Positions 24,435-32,940 are shown, counted from the first letter of the stretch. The stretch is 42,612 bases of DNA from an uncultured Alphaproteobacteria bacterium (GCA_944391725.1 CALXUQ010000007.1:1-42612), one strand, 5' to 3'. A program made the numbers and translations. The notes: generated by a model from the letters alone, not told the origin.

Positions 24435-25178
24435 ATGCCTCGCTACAAGATTACGGTTGAATATGATGGGACCAACCTGTTGGGCTGGCAACGTCAGTTA
24501 GATGGTCCTTCTGCACAAGAGCATTTAGAAAATGCTCTTTTTGCATTTACTCACCAAACCACCGAAATTTGCGCCGCCGGACGCACCGATGCCGGCGTCC
24601 ACGCTTTAGCCCAAGTTGCTCATTTTGATACTGAGAAAGAATGGGACTTATATCGCCTGCGCGAGGCTTTCAACGCCAATTTGCGCAATGCGGATGCTCC
24701 GGTTGTGGTTTTGTCGGTTGAACCGGTGAGTTCCGATTTTCATGCCCGATTCTCTGCGGTCGGACGCGGCTATATTTATCGGATACTAAACCGCCCCACT
24801 CCCAGCCCTATTGCAAAAAATCGAGTTTGGTGGGTTCCTTATCAGCTAGATATTGAGGCCATGCGGCAAGGCGCGCAATATTTGCTTGGGCATCATGACT
24901 TCAGCTCGTTTAGAGCCGCCGCTTGTCAGGCCAAATCCCCCCTTAAAACCTTAGATAAGCTAGATATTGAGAAACACGGCGATGAAATTATTTTCACGGT
25001 TGAGGCTCGTTCCTTTTTGCACCACCAAGTCCGAAACATGGTCGGCACCTTAAAAATGGTCGGCAATGGTTTTATTCCACCGGAAGAAATTCAACATATT
25101 TTGGAGCAAAAAGACCGCAAAGTTGCCGGCCCCACCGCCCCGGCTTGCGGTTTATATTTAGCCAAGGTTATGTATTAA
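24435..25178 (+). CDS. truA: tRNA pseudouridine(38-40) synthase TruA
   Basis: Makes pseudouridine at positions 38-40 of the tRNA anticodon arm. The catalytic aspartate is Asp52 in AAGRTDAGVHALAQV. Other family blocks are YKITVEYDGTNLLGWQRQ at the start, DFHARFSAVGRGYIYRI in the middle and SFLHHQVRNMVGTL near the C-terminus. At 247 residues it is full length. It is closely spaced behind the Gfo/Idh gene and ends in a strong terminator. Confidence 0.96.
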   Translation: MPRYKITVEYDGTNLLGWQRQLDGPSAQEHLENALFAFTHQTTEICAAGRTDAGVHALAQVAHFDTEKEWDLYRLREAFNANLRNADAPVVVLSVEPVSSDFHARFSAVGRGYIYRILNRPTPSPIAKNRVWWVPYQLDIEAMRQGAQYLLGHHDFSSFRAAACQAKSPLKTLDKLDIEKHGDEIIFTVEARSFLHHQVRNMVGTLKMVGNGFIPPEEIQHILEQKDRKVAGPTAPACGLYLAKVMY

Positions 25179-25213
25179 AAAAACTCCCTGCCCTAAGGCG
25201 AGGAGTTTTTTTA
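25179..25213 (+). terminator. Terminator of truA
   Basis: Stem AAAAAACTCC/GGAGTTTTTT with an inner GCC/GGC pairing, directly after the stop codon and followed by a T-run. A-rich and T-rich sides make it usable from the opposite strand too. Confidence 0.82.
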
Positions 25214-25227
25214 GATAAGTAATACGC

Positions 25228-25903
25228 TCAGAAAGCTAAGCAACACCTCACATTAAATACTCGGCATTTAAGACTACTATATGCACCGCCATAAACGTGC
25301 TCATTCCAAGCTTTACCCATCCCATACTCAGAGGAAGACCAAATGCTTATCTCCGCCGATAACCACTAAAGAACGGTTCACAATCTTATGATTGCTTACC
25401 ATTAGTCTTACTTGATATATCGCTGGTAAAAACCCCTCTCCCGGTTTCACTCCGTTCTGAGAATAATTTGCACACCATTCAGCTGCCGGAAATTTCACAT
25501 TATTATCCTTAGCATAAGCCATTAGCTGTTGAGTATTGACAAACCCGTCATTCAAATTGACAATACCAATCATACCATCTTGTTTTGCCCAAATTTTTTG
25601 GACCTGTTCAGGAGTAACAATCAAGCCTCGTTTCCCTTTTGGGCATCATTATCTGGGGTTCACCCAAGCCACCACAGCTTGCAAATTAGGATATGTTCTT
25701 GGATTAGGCGAAAACTTGGCCCCTTCAAAGGCATACCAGCCGACTTGCACATCACTATCAATCTCCGCCCCTGTGCTTTTAGGGTTAGCCACATCTGCAA
25801 ACACTTCATCAACAATTGATACAATATCATCTTTAGATAATTGCAATACCTCAATAGTTGTCCGCATCCACGATTTAAGAAATTTTTTCTTATCCGCATC
25901 CAT
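25228..25903 (-). pseudogene. Broken DUF1566-like (C-type-lectin-like) gene, paralogue of the gene at 35494
   Basis: The reading frames here line up along the whole length of the intact protein at 35494-36201. Shared blocks include GWYAFEG-FSP-YPNLQ-VVAW, then WC-Y-NGVKPGEGF-PAI, then WSSSE and an ending VRC-LAF. Two lesions are visible. Near 25610-25655 two compensating small frame slips create in-frame TAA and TGA after VAWVNPR. Near 25348 a one-base slip moves the WSSSE segment out of frame. The N-terminus (MDADKKKFLKSWMRTT) is still open. A functional split gene is unlikely. Assembly error is the main alternative, because single-base slips account for all the damage. Confidence 0.82.
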
Positions 25904-25998
25904 AATTCATACAAATTAATCGGTTAATAATTTTTGTTATATCCAACTCTTAGCAAAGTGAACACTTAGAGGCAATGAAAAAGCCTCAATAAAAATGA

Positions 25999-26179
25999 GA
26001 TTAATCGCTCAATTTGCGAGTTTCATTTTTTCTTGAAACTTAAGGACTGTCAGGAAACTCGATAATTGAGATGAGTAGAAGCGAAAATAGAAAAGACGAA
26101 AATCCTAGTGTACATAGTAGTACATGGATTTTCGGCTCTTTCTGATTTTTGCGATTAATCGCTCAATTTGCGAGTTTCC
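25999..26179. repeat. Long hairpin element, copy E, and 26-base duplication of the tilS 3' end
   Basis: A 127-base imperfect palindrome spans 26053-26179. GGAAACTCG and AATTGAG on the left pair with CTCAATT and CGAGTTTCC on the right; an inner GAAAATCC/GGATTTTC stem and an apical TGTAC/GTACA follow. The right arm is the last eight codons and stop of tilS. The same 26 bases (GATTAATCGC through GCGAGTTTC) occur again in direct orientation at 25999-26024. The apical segment CCTAGTGTA...ACATGG is the counterpart of CCTAGCGTA...ACGTGG in the other copies. Confidence 0.78.
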
Positions 26180-27276
26180 AAAGCACGGCGTAATTTATAA
26201 GGCAACTCCACTACCTTTTTTCCGTTCCCTCCATACTCTGGGTGAGCGGCCACAAAATCGGCCCAAGCTTGCTTGGATAGTTTGTGAGGACTTTTGAGTT
26301 CTTGGACAATCCATAGTTGCTTTTGAAATTTAAAAATCTCACAATCAGAAAGTGTACGTCCGGAAAAATCCGACTGGTGCAAGGCTTCCCAAAGTCGCTC
26401 AACCTCTTCCATACCGGGAGGGTAGATTTTTCCGCTTATTTTTTTAAGCAGACTGCTCAGCACTCGCAAACCGATTTCCTCATGCAAAGATAACAAAGAA
26501 GCAGGCGAAAGCGAAGCCCCGACATCACCCCAAAACTTGACTTCTTGGTGAACAAAGCTATCGGTTTGCTTTTCCAGATAGTCGCGCACTCGCGCCATTT
26601 CCATTGCGGTGTTACACAAGCGCTCCCGGCTCAAACCAATATTTGCTTCCAACTCCGGCAAGAGTTTACGAATTTTCACCCGCAGAAAATCCTCACAATC
26701 ATTGGAAGCATCTTCCACCCAAGCGATATTTTGTTTTTGCAAATATGATTTTAAGTCTTCCGGATTAATCTGGAGCAAAGGCCGCGCAATATAGAGATTT
26801 TTCCATTTAACCAGTGGCGCCATCGCCGACAAACCATCCACCCCGCTACCTCGTTGTAAGCGCATTAAAAAGGTTTCGGCTTGGTCACGCTTGTGGTGCG
26901 CAATCAGCAAAGCCGAGGCTCCGTTTTGCATACACCAATCATACATCAGACCATAGCGAGCCACCCGCGCCGCATTTTCAATCCCCCGAGATGGCTTGTC
27001 GCCTTGCCAATATAAAATCTGGTGTTTGATACCATGAGTTTTCATAAGTTGCGCCACATACTGCGCCTCATCTTCGGCCTCAGGGCGCAAGCCATGCTGC
27101 ACGGTCAACGCCGTAAAATTTCGATTATGTTTAGCGCACCATTTGGTGAGCAAAAACACCAAAGCTAACGAGTCTGCCCCACCGGACACCCCGACGGCCC
27201 AATCTCCGGTCACCTCGGATTTATTATCCAGCCAAGCCCAAAAATTGTTAAGCTCCACCTGCCAAGCCGAATTCAT
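26155..27276 (-). CDS. tilS: tRNA(Ile)-lysidine synthetase
   Basis: ATP-dependent enzyme that attaches lysine to C34 of the AUA-reading tRNA(Ile). The PP-loop VGVSGGADSLALVFLL gives SGGADS at residues 31-36, and later family motifs follow, including HHKRDQAETFLMRL and RGSGVDGLSAM. At 373 residues it is within the normal range. I start at the ATG at 27276, five bases after the ybgF stop; a TTG at 27291 would overlap ybgF. It lies in the alphaproteobacterial order pal-ybgF-tilS, but ftsH, the usual next gene, is absent and the hairpin repeat follows. Its last eight codons form one arm of that hairpin. Confidence 0.95.
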   Translation of the reverse strand: MNSAWQVELNNFWAWLDNKSEVTGDWAVGVSGGADSLALVFLLTKWCAKHNRNFTALTVQHGLRPEAEDEAQYVAQLMKTHGIKHQILYWQGDKPSRGIENAARVARYGLMYDWCMQNGASALLIAHHKRDQAETFLMRLQRGSGVDGLSAMAPLVKWKNLYIARPLLQINPEDLKSYLQKQNIAWVEDASNDCEDFLRVKIRKLLPELEANIGLSRERLCNTAMEMARVRDYLEKQTDSFVHQEVKFWGDVGASLSPASLLSLHEEIGLRVLSSLLKKISGKIYPPGMEEVERLWEALHQSDFSGRTLSDCEIFKFQKQLWIVQELKSPHKLSKQAWADFVAAHPEYGGNGKKVVELPYKLRRALETRKLSD

Positions 27277-27281
27277 TTTAA

Positions 27282-28151
27282 TTACTTGCACCCCAATTTT
27301 TTGGCTTCACTGGCCGCCCGATCCAAAATCGCCTTATCTGCTTTGGGGAACTCGGTTTTCATACTGTTAAAAGCTTGACAAGCCTCCGTATTTTTCTTCA
27401 AATTTTGCATGGACATACCAAGCTTAAGCAAGCTATCCGGACCTTTGGAGCCATCTTTATATTTTTCAATCACTTTCGCAAAAGCCACTGCTGCTTTCTG
27501 ATAATTTTTCTGCCCATAGAAGACCTCACCCAACCAATATTGAGCATTTCCGGCCAACTTATCATCAGGAGCCTTTTTCAAAATATCATTAAAGCGTTGC
27601 TCTGCCACTTCAAAATCACTAATTTTAACGGCGGCAATACCTTCATCATAAATCTGCTGTACGGACTTAGTTTTCACCGGAGCCAAATCATCACCTTTAG
27701 CAATACTGTCTCCCGTTACAGACTTGGGCGCTCCGACTGCCACCGGAGCCTTAAATTTTTCTTGGTTCAGCGAGAGCGAAGCCGGCGGAGTAGTGCCGTC
27801 AACTGGTTTTCCCTCAATCATCTTGATACGCACATCAACGTCTTTATTAATCAAATCAATTTTATTTTCGAGTTGTTTGATTTTGTAATTAGTTTCATCA
27901 ACTTGACCGCTAATCTGGCGCAATTTCTCATCAAATTCACCGATTTTGACTGCGATATCTGCGGCCGAACGAGGATTGGAAATTCCGTCATTTTGCTCCC
28001 GATACATTTGTCGTTGCAAAATTTCCAATTCCTGACGAATAGCCTCAATTTCGTTCATAACCGGCTCCGAGGCATTATATTGTTGAGCCCGAGCCGAAAC
28101 ACTACTGCTTAAAATTGCCGCACAAACAAAAGTCAAATATTTATGGTTCAT
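27282..28151 (-). CDS. ybgF: Cell division coordinator CpoB / Tol-Pal protein YbgF
   Basis: Periplasmic partner of the Tol-Pal complex that links outer-membrane constriction with peptidoglycan synthesis. A signal peptide (MNHKYLTFVCAAILSSSVSARA) precedes a coiled-coil trimerisation region (about residues 30-110). A proline- and lysine-containing linker follows, then tetratricopeptide repeats (about 160-289; AQYWLGEVFYGQKNYQKAAVAF is typical). The ATG at 28151 with AAGG upstream is chosen because it starts the signal peptide; the frame is open 13 codons further. Length is 289. It lies between pal, from which a terminator separates it, and tilS. Confidence 0.93.
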   Translation of the reverse strand: MNHKYLTFVCAAILSSSVSARAQQYNASEPVMNEIEAIRQELEILQRQMYREQNDGISNPRSAADIAVKIGEFDEKLRQISGQVDETNYKIKQLENKIDLINKDVDVRIKMIEGKPVDGTTPPASLSLNQEKFKAPVAVGAPKSVTGDSIAKGDDLAPVKTKSVQQIYDEGIAAVKISDFEVAEQRFNDILKKAPDDKLAGNAQYWLGEVFYGQKNYQKAAVAFAKVIEKYKDGSKGPDSLLKLGMSMQNLKKNTEACQAFNSMKTEFPKADKAILDRAASEAKKLGCK

Positions 28152-28271
28152 AGTTTTACCTTTTCTGCGATAATCAACATAACTTTTCACGCGCCGTAAA
28201 GCAAATTTATACTAGCCCAAATGTTATGCAAGCACAAGCACAAACTTTTACCTGCCCACATCTCCGGCATC

Positions 28272-28300
28272 AAAAAAGGCGCTCCCAAAGGAACGCCTTA
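28272..28300 (-). terminator. Terminator after pal
   Basis: Stem AAGGCGCTCC/GGAACGCCTT (28277-28300) with a four-base loop and one mismatch, followed by six T on the minus strand. It lies between the pal stop and ybgF, so ybgF probably has its own promoter in 28152-28271 or depends on partial read-through. Confidence 0.72.
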
Positions 28301-28325
28301 ATTTGAAATAACATACCTAAGTAAA

Positions 28326-28790
28326 TTATTTAACGCTGCTGATAACAGTTACAGCGCGACGGTTTTGAGCCCAAGCTTCTTCATTGTTGCCCAAAACGAA
28401 GGGTTTTTCTTTACCATAAGAAATGATAGAGATTCTGTTGGCATCAATACCTTGAGAAACCATGTACTGTTTTACAGCATTAGCACGGCGTTCACCCAAT
28501 GCCAAGTTGTATTCTCTGGTACCTCTTTCATCGCAGTAACCTTGAACAACAACATCTACATTGTCGTGTTTTTTGAGCCATTTAACTTGAGTTTCAACAA
28601 CTTCGGTTGCATCCATAGACAAAGCCGAGCTGTCAAAAGCAAAGAAAACGTTTGCTTCAGCATTTTCCATAAAGTCTCTTGCTTCTCTGGATTCGCATTC
28701 GCTGCCGCCGAACAAACCGCCGTCAGAACCGAAAGAAGAACAACCGGACAAGAGAGCCATTGCGCAAAACAGACTTAAAAGTTTTTTCAT
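28326..28790 (-). CDS. pal: Peptidoglycan-associated lipoprotein Pal
   Basis: Outer-membrane lipoprotein that tethers the envelope to peptidoglycan as part of Tol-Pal. The signal peptide ends in the lipobox LLSGC, followed by SSFGSDGG. The OmpA-like domain covers most of the rest; VVVQGYCDERGTREYNLALGERRANAVKQYM contains the diaminopimelate-binding aspartate and arginine. The length of 154 is normal. GGAG lies about ten bases before the ATG. The 288-base gap up to the divergent pheA is AT-rich and should hold the promoters for both genes; on the minus strand a TTGAAA box near 28870 is a possible -35. tolQRAB are not in the window. Confidence 0.96.
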   Translation of the reverse strand: MKKLLSLFCAMALLSGCSSFGSDGGLFGGSECESREARDFMENAEANVFFAFDSSALSMDATEVVETQVKWLKKHDNVDVVVQGYCDERGTREYNLALGERRANAVKQYMVSQGIDANRISIISYGKEKPFVLGNNEEAWAQNRRAVTVISSVK

Positions 28791-29078
28791 TTTATTATCT
28801 CCATATGGGTTTATTATTGTTAATTGCTAAACAACTAATACAGCTCTAACTTAAGCAATAAAAATTAATTTTTCAACTACAAAAGCACAATCAATCTAAA
28901 AAAAATTAAAAAAAATGATTTTTTGTCGTCGCATCATAAATTTTTGCGACCGAATATCACCACATTTCATTTTTATAATCTAAAAAATCGATTCTTTAGT
29001 TTAAGATAATTCTTGCCATTGTCTGGAAATATTTTTATATTGTCAGCCAGCATCAAAATACATAATGAGGACAACGTC

Positions 29079-29915
29079 ATGAAAACAAAAATCGCCTACC
29101 AAGGTGTTCCCGGAGCCTATTCCCACATAGCTTGCCACAATGTTTTTCCGGAGCAAGAATATATTTCTTGCGAAACCTTTGAAATGACGATGGATATGGT
29201 CCAAAAAAATCAAGCTGACTTCGCCATGATTCCGGTTGAAAACTCCAATGCCGGACGTGTTGCCGATGTACATTTTTTGTTACCCGATGCCGGCTTATAC
29301 ATAAACGGCGAATATTTTTTGCGCATTGAACACCAGCTTTTAGGGCTCAAAGGCAGCAAACTATCCGAAATCAACACCGCCTCCTCTCACCCTCAAGCTT
29401 TGGCTCAGTGCTCCAATTTCTTAAAACAACACAATATCAAAGCCATTGCCAGAATTGACACCGCCAAATCTTGCGAAGATGTCATCAAAAATAATGACAA
29501 GACCCAAGCCGCCATTGCCTCCAAGCTGGCTGCAGAGATTTATGACTTGGAGATTCTCCAATCCAACATTGAAAATGCTTCCAACAATACCACCCGTTTT
29601 CTGATTATGTCCACCCATAACATTGTTCCTGAAAATGATGGCCAAAAGTTCATTACATCTTTGGTATTCCACGTCAAAAGCATTCCCGCCGCTTTGTACA
29701 AAGCCTTAGGCGGTTTTGCGACCAACGGCATCAACATTACCAAGCTGGAAAGCTATCTGGTCGGCGGCAAGTTTGTCTCTGCAATGTTTTATGCCGAAAT
29801 TGAGGCGCACCCTGACGAGATAGGCTATCAAAACGCGCTTGAAGAACTTCGTTTTTTTGCCGACACGGTAAAAATCATCGGCACCTATCCCGCGCACCCC
29901 TACCGTGATTTGTAA
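29079..29915 (+). CDS. pheA: Prephenate dehydratase
   Basis: Converts prephenate to phenylpyruvate in phenylalanine synthesis. The catalytic domain starts IAYQGVPGAYSH and carries NNTTRFLIM with the TRF motif at 172-174. A C-terminal ACT regulatory domain (about 194-278) follows, where ESYLVGG replaces the usual ESRP phenylalanine-binding motif, so feedback control may be altered. There is no chorismate mutase part; at 278 residues it is the stand-alone alphaproteobacterial form. The frame is open from 29013, but the ATG at 29079 has GAGG eight bases upstream and matches the family start. Confidence 0.94.
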   Translation: MKTKIAYQGVPGAYSHIACHNVFPEQEYISCETFEMTMDMVQKNQADFAMIPVENSNAGRVADVHFLLPDAGLYINGEYFLRIEHQLLGLKGSKLSEINTASSHPQALAQCSNFLKQHNIKAIARIDTAKSCEDVIKNNDKTQAAIASKLAAEIYDLEILQSNIENASNNTTRFLIMSTHNIVPENDGQKFITSLVFHVKSIPAALYKALGGFATNGINITKLESYLVGGKFVSAMFYAEIEAHPDEIGYQNALEELRFFADTVKIIGTYPAHPYRDL

Positions 29916-30020
29916 AATTAATCGCCAAATTTAAGAAAATTCAATTTCCTACTTGCAAAATTTTATAAAAAGATTATGCTTTCAGCACAAATTTTATATA
30001 TCTTTAAATAATTATGCTTT

Positions 30021-30305
30021 ATGGAAAACTTTAATTTTGATTATGATGCAGCGGTTGCTAAAGGTTCAATGAAGAAATATCACCTCTTTGAACTCGGTGG
30101 TATTTATACCCGTCAAAACTTTCAATGGTTTAAAAGCCCGGTTATTGCTAACGGCCCTTACGGTATAAAATTAAGAGACTTAAAAGTTAACAATGCAGTC
30201 CAAATGCCTGTCGCCGGAAAAAAATATAACCTCAAATTTCAGGTTGTGTTTTTAACCTACAACAGTGTTACGATAGACATTTTGGAAATTGAAGAAGTGA
30301 AGTAA
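30021..30305 (+). CDS. Hypothetical small protein, 94 residues
   Basis: Unrecognised soluble protein. The start MENFNFDYDAAV is acidic, and the remainder looks beta-rich with many aromatic residues (YHLFELGGIYTRQNFQWF). It has no signal peptide, membrane helix or cysteine. It lies 105 bases after pheA on the same strand and ends before a very strong terminator, which supports a real transcript. The ribosome site before the ATG is poor. It could be co-transcribed with pheA or have its own promoter in the AT-rich gap. No function is proposed. Confidence 0.6.
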   Translation: MENFNFDYDAAVAKGSMKKYHLFELGGIYTRQNFQWFKSPVIANGPYGIKLRDLKVNNAVQMPVAGKKYNLKFQVVFLTYNSVTIDILEIEEVK

Positions 30306-30317
30306 AACCGCCAAATT

Positions 30318-30362
30318 AAAACCGATTTTGTTATGATAACAAAATCGGTTTATTTTTTTTTT
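30318..30362. terminator. Strong terminator between convergent genes
   Basis: Fifteen perfect pairs (AAACCGATTTTGTTA/TAACAAAATCGGTTT, 30319-30351) with a three-base loop, followed by ten T on the plus strand. On the minus strand TTTTAATTT follows, so it may also end the F0 operon at atpF. Confidence 0.88.
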
Positions 30363-30373
30363 TATATCTTATC

Positions 30374-30985
30374 TTATTTCAAATCGGCAATAGTTTTAAT
30401 TGATTCGTCAATCAACTTATCCTGCGACTTTTTATCCAAACTTTTAGTCAAGACTTCTTTTAAGGCCTTGATGGTCATTTCAGAAGCCAGAGCCGTAATC
30501 TCCTTAACGGCAGACTCTTGTGCGGTTTTAATTCTCTGTTCGGCTTCTTTTTGTTTCATATTCATTTCGGCTTCCAGCTTTTTGAGGCGTTCGTCTTTAA
30601 GCATTTCGATTTCGCGTTCAGACTTACGCAAAATATTTTTGGCCTCTTTTTCGGCATTTAAATATTTTTTTTCATATTCAGCCAGAAGTTTTTGAGCATC
30701 TTCATTGAGTTTCTGAGCTTCGGTGATTCTATCGGCAATCGCCTCAATACGCTTGTTGAGCATCAAGTTCAAAATCCGCCCGATAGGTCTTGCAAGCATC
30801 AACACCACCAGTACAAACGCCAATCCCACCCAAAATTCCGGATTTTCATAGAACGCACCGCCGTGTCCGCTCACTTCCTGCTCCACGGTTTCCACAACCT
30901 GAGCCACCGTATTCGCGGCATCAAACACAGCATTCTGTGTAGTTTCCATCATTTCGCTGTTTGTCATCATTTGCCCTGTTGCCAT
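30374..30985 (-). CDS. atpF: ATP synthase F0 subunit b
   Basis: Peripheral stalk subunit of the proton-driven ATP synthase. A polar, methionine-rich start is followed by one membrane helix (about residues 50-70, EFWVGLAFVLVVLMLARPI) and a long charged helix full of E and K that forms the right-handed coiled coil with b'. Length is 203. AAGGTG lies about eight bases before the ATG. It is last in atpI-atpB-atpE-b'-b. The F1 genes are not adjacent, which is the split arrangement usual in alphaproteobacteria. Confidence 0.93.
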   Translation of the reverse strand: MATGQMMTNSEMMETTQNAVFDAANTVAQVVETVEQEVSGHGGAFYENPEFWVGLAFVLVVLMLARPIGRILNLMLNKRIEAIADRITEAQKLNEDAQKLLAEYEKKYLNAEKEAKNILRKSEREIEMLKDERLKKLEAEMNMKQKEAEQRIKTAQESAVKEITALASEMTIKALKEVLTKSLDKKSQDKLIDESIKTIADLK

Positions 30986-31007
30986 GATTTTTCACCTTGC
31001 TTAAGTT

Positions 31008-31478
31008 CTAGCGAATAACCTTACGTATATTTTCGTTTGCCACACCCGAAATACCGATTTTTTTAACAATTTCGGTTGCCAAATCGGCCGAAATATCTCG
31101 TACTTTATCCAAAGTATCGGCCTTGCTTTGATTAATTTTGGCCTCACCCTCGCTCACCTTTTTGCGCAAGCGTTGAGCCAACTGATTTTGCTTTGATGTA
31201 ATCTCGGCTTCCAGTTCTTTTTTGGTCACTTCCAAAGCCTCATTTGCCTCTTTGGTCGCATTGCTCAAAGCCAAATTATATTTCGCCAAAGATTCCTCGG
31301 CCAAACGTTTGGTTTCGGCTGCCTTGTCGAGATATTCATCAATTTTATTTTGCCGCCGATTCAAGATATCGGCAATTCTCGGCACAATAAAATTTGCCAT
31401 AAAAAACAGCAGTGTAAAAAAGCAAATACACAACCAAAACAGCTGAGAAACATACCAAGTAGGGTCTAACTGCGGCAT
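31008..31478 (-). CDS. atpG: ATP synthase F0 subunit b'
   Basis: Second b-type subunit (b'), found in alphaproteobacteria, cyanobacteria and plastids, which pairs with b in the stalk. The start MPQLDPTWYVSQLFWL is the family hallmark, followed by the membrane helix (about 12-33) and the FIVPRIADILNRRQNKIDEYL segment. The remainder is a charged helix. GGAG lies eight bases before the ATG at 31478; a GTG one codon earlier is possible. Length is 156. It lies between atpE and atpF. Confidence 0.93.
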   Translation of the reverse strand: MPQLDPTWYVSQLFWLCICFFTLLFFMANFIVPRIADILNRRQNKIDEYLDKAAETKRLAEESLAKYNLALSNATKEANEALEVTKKELEAEITSKQNQLAQRLRKKVSEGEAKINQSKADTLDKVRDISADLATEIVKKIGISGVANENIRKVIR

Positions 31479-31568
31479 CACAAATCTCCGGAAGACATTC
31501 TAAAAAAGGAAGTCGGAGCAAATTACACCTGTTCTGCAATCTGCTGCCGCCTCCACTCCCCAATTAAA

Positions 31569-31790
31569 TTAGTTACCGGTCAACATAACCAAAGCAATAA
31601 CCAAAGCATACAATGCGATAGCTTCAACTGCGGCAAATCCGGCCCAGCCGTAGATATCGACATCTTTTTTAACTTGCGGATTGCGGCCGACGGTTGAGAT
31701 AATAGTGGTCCAAACTTGCGACACACCCCAAGCGGCAACCGTCATACTGAGAGCGCACATACCAGCCCCGATATAAACCATAGGTTCCAT
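31569..31790 (-). CDS. atpE: ATP synthase F0 subunit c
   Basis: Proteolipid that forms the rotor ring. The 73-residue hairpin has two membrane helices joined by the polar loop GRNPQV (residues 35-40) and the ion-carrying Glu56 in AAVEAIALYALVIAL. The residues around Glu56 show no clear sodium-binding signature, so protons are the likely ion. It is spaced regularly between atpB and b'. Confidence 0.96.
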   Translation of the reverse strand: MEPMVYIGAGMCALSMTVAAWGVSQVWTTIISTVGRNPQVKKDVDIYGWAGFAAVEAIALYALVIALVMLTGN

Positions 31791-31863
31791 TTTTATTCCT
31801 TTCTAAAAGTTAAACTAAAAACACTCCATACATAATTATAGCAAAAACATAAACAAATCGTTA

Positions 31864-32586
31864 TCAATGCTCATGAAGCGCATCGCCCAAATAAATACAG
31901 CTCAAAACCGTATAGATAAAGGCCTGCAACAAAGCAATAAAGATTTCAAACACCACAATTGCCGCATCAAAAGCCAAGGGGACGATTCCGCCGATTCCAA
32001 GAGCCAAGACAAATCCGGCAATAATTTTAAGCATAATGTGTCCCACCGTCATATTTGCCACCAAACGTACTGTAAGGCTAAACGGTTTGCTCAAAAACGA
32101 AATCATTTCGATTGGCACAATCAGCGGTGCTAAAGCTAACGGTATACCCTTTGGTAAAAAGGTACGCAGATAGCCGAGCTTTTTCTTCTTGATACCAATG
32201 GCAATATTAAAGAGTAGAGCAATCAGCGAAAGCCCGCCCACCGCAGCTAAATGTGAAGTAAACGTAAAAGCATAGGGGAACAACCCCAACACATTACCAA
32301 AAGCCACAAAGGTAAAGAGAGTAAAGATAAACGCAAAATATTTCATACCTTCCAAGCCCACGTTTTCGCGCACCAATCCGGCAATAAACTCATAAAGCAC
32401 TTCGGGAATGGATTGTGAGATAGAAGGAATGATTGTACGTTTACGCAAGCAAAAACCCATCAGCGAAACCGCCAACACCACTGCCAAAACCATAAACAAA
32501 GACGAGTTGGTAAAAGAAACATCAGTCTCGCCGATATGGAGGGGAATTAAGGGTTTGATTTCAAACTGTTCCATCGGGTTAGACAC
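31864..32586 (-). CDS. atpB: ATP synthase F0 subunit a
   Basis: Stator membrane subunit forming the two half-channels for protons. The essential arginine is in FSLTVRLVANMTVGHIML, and the C-terminal helix with AFIYTVLSCIYLGDALHEH is typical. Six or so membrane helices are visible in about 240 residues. Start choice: the GTG at 32586 has AGGAG eight bases upstream, while the GTG at 32590-32592 is too close to that site and the ATG at 32574 is too far. The gene follows atpI almost without a gap. Confidence 0.95.
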   Translation of the reverse strand: MSNPMEQFEIKPLIPLHIGETDVSFTNSSLFMVLAVVLAVSLMGFCLRKRTIIPSISQSIPEVLYEFIAGLVRENVGLEGMKYFAFIFTLFTFVAFGNVLGLFPYAFTFTSHLAAVGGLSLIALLFNIAIGIKKKKLGYLRTFLPKGIPLALAPLIVPIEMISFLSKPFSLTVRLVANMTVGHIMLKIIAGFVLALGIGGIVPLAFDAAIVVFEIFIALLQAFIYTVLSCIYLGDALHEH

Positions 32587-32591
32587 GAGCA

Positions 32592-32894
32592 CTACTCCTT
32601 TTTATTTTCTTCACTTTTGACAAAGCGATAAACGTTCAAAAATCCGGCGGCAAACCCTAAGAACAAAAAGAAGACCAAGCACCATGGCTGAGTGGCAAAA
32701 TACCAGTCGGCCACATATCCCAATCCGGCACCGACCAATACTCCCGAGAGCAACTCCGTCCCGACCCTAAAGCCGGTTTTGGTTGCATAGGCATATTCAG
32801 ATTCGGCCTTGTGCCCGCGGATAGCTTGCTCTTTTTTTTGCAATTGAGCAATTCTGTCCTCAATTTGTTTAATGTCGTCAGGCTTTTTTTTCAT
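32592..32894 (-). CDS. atpI: ATP synthase assembly protein AtpI
   Basis: Small membrane protein that helps assemble the c ring. A charged N-terminus with a short coiled region (IKQIEDRIAQLQKKEQ) precedes two membrane helices joined near residue 70, with RVGTELLSGVLVGAGLGYVAD and FFLFLGFAAGFLNVYR, the usual AtpI/AtpZ pattern. The ATG at 32894 is preferred over a TTG at 32912. It is first in the F0 operon, 47 bases after the DsbA-like gene, in a run of minus-strand genes. Length is 100. Confidence 0.88.
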   Translation of the reverse strand: MKKKPDDIKQIEDRIAQLQKKEQAIRGHKAESEYAYATKTGFRVGTELLSGVLVGAGLGYVADWYFATQPWCLVFFLFLGFAAGFLNVYRFVKSEENKKE

Positions 32895-32940
32895 GTTTCT
32901 ACCATATCGCAAAAATAGTTACTGACTTATTAAAAGCGGA

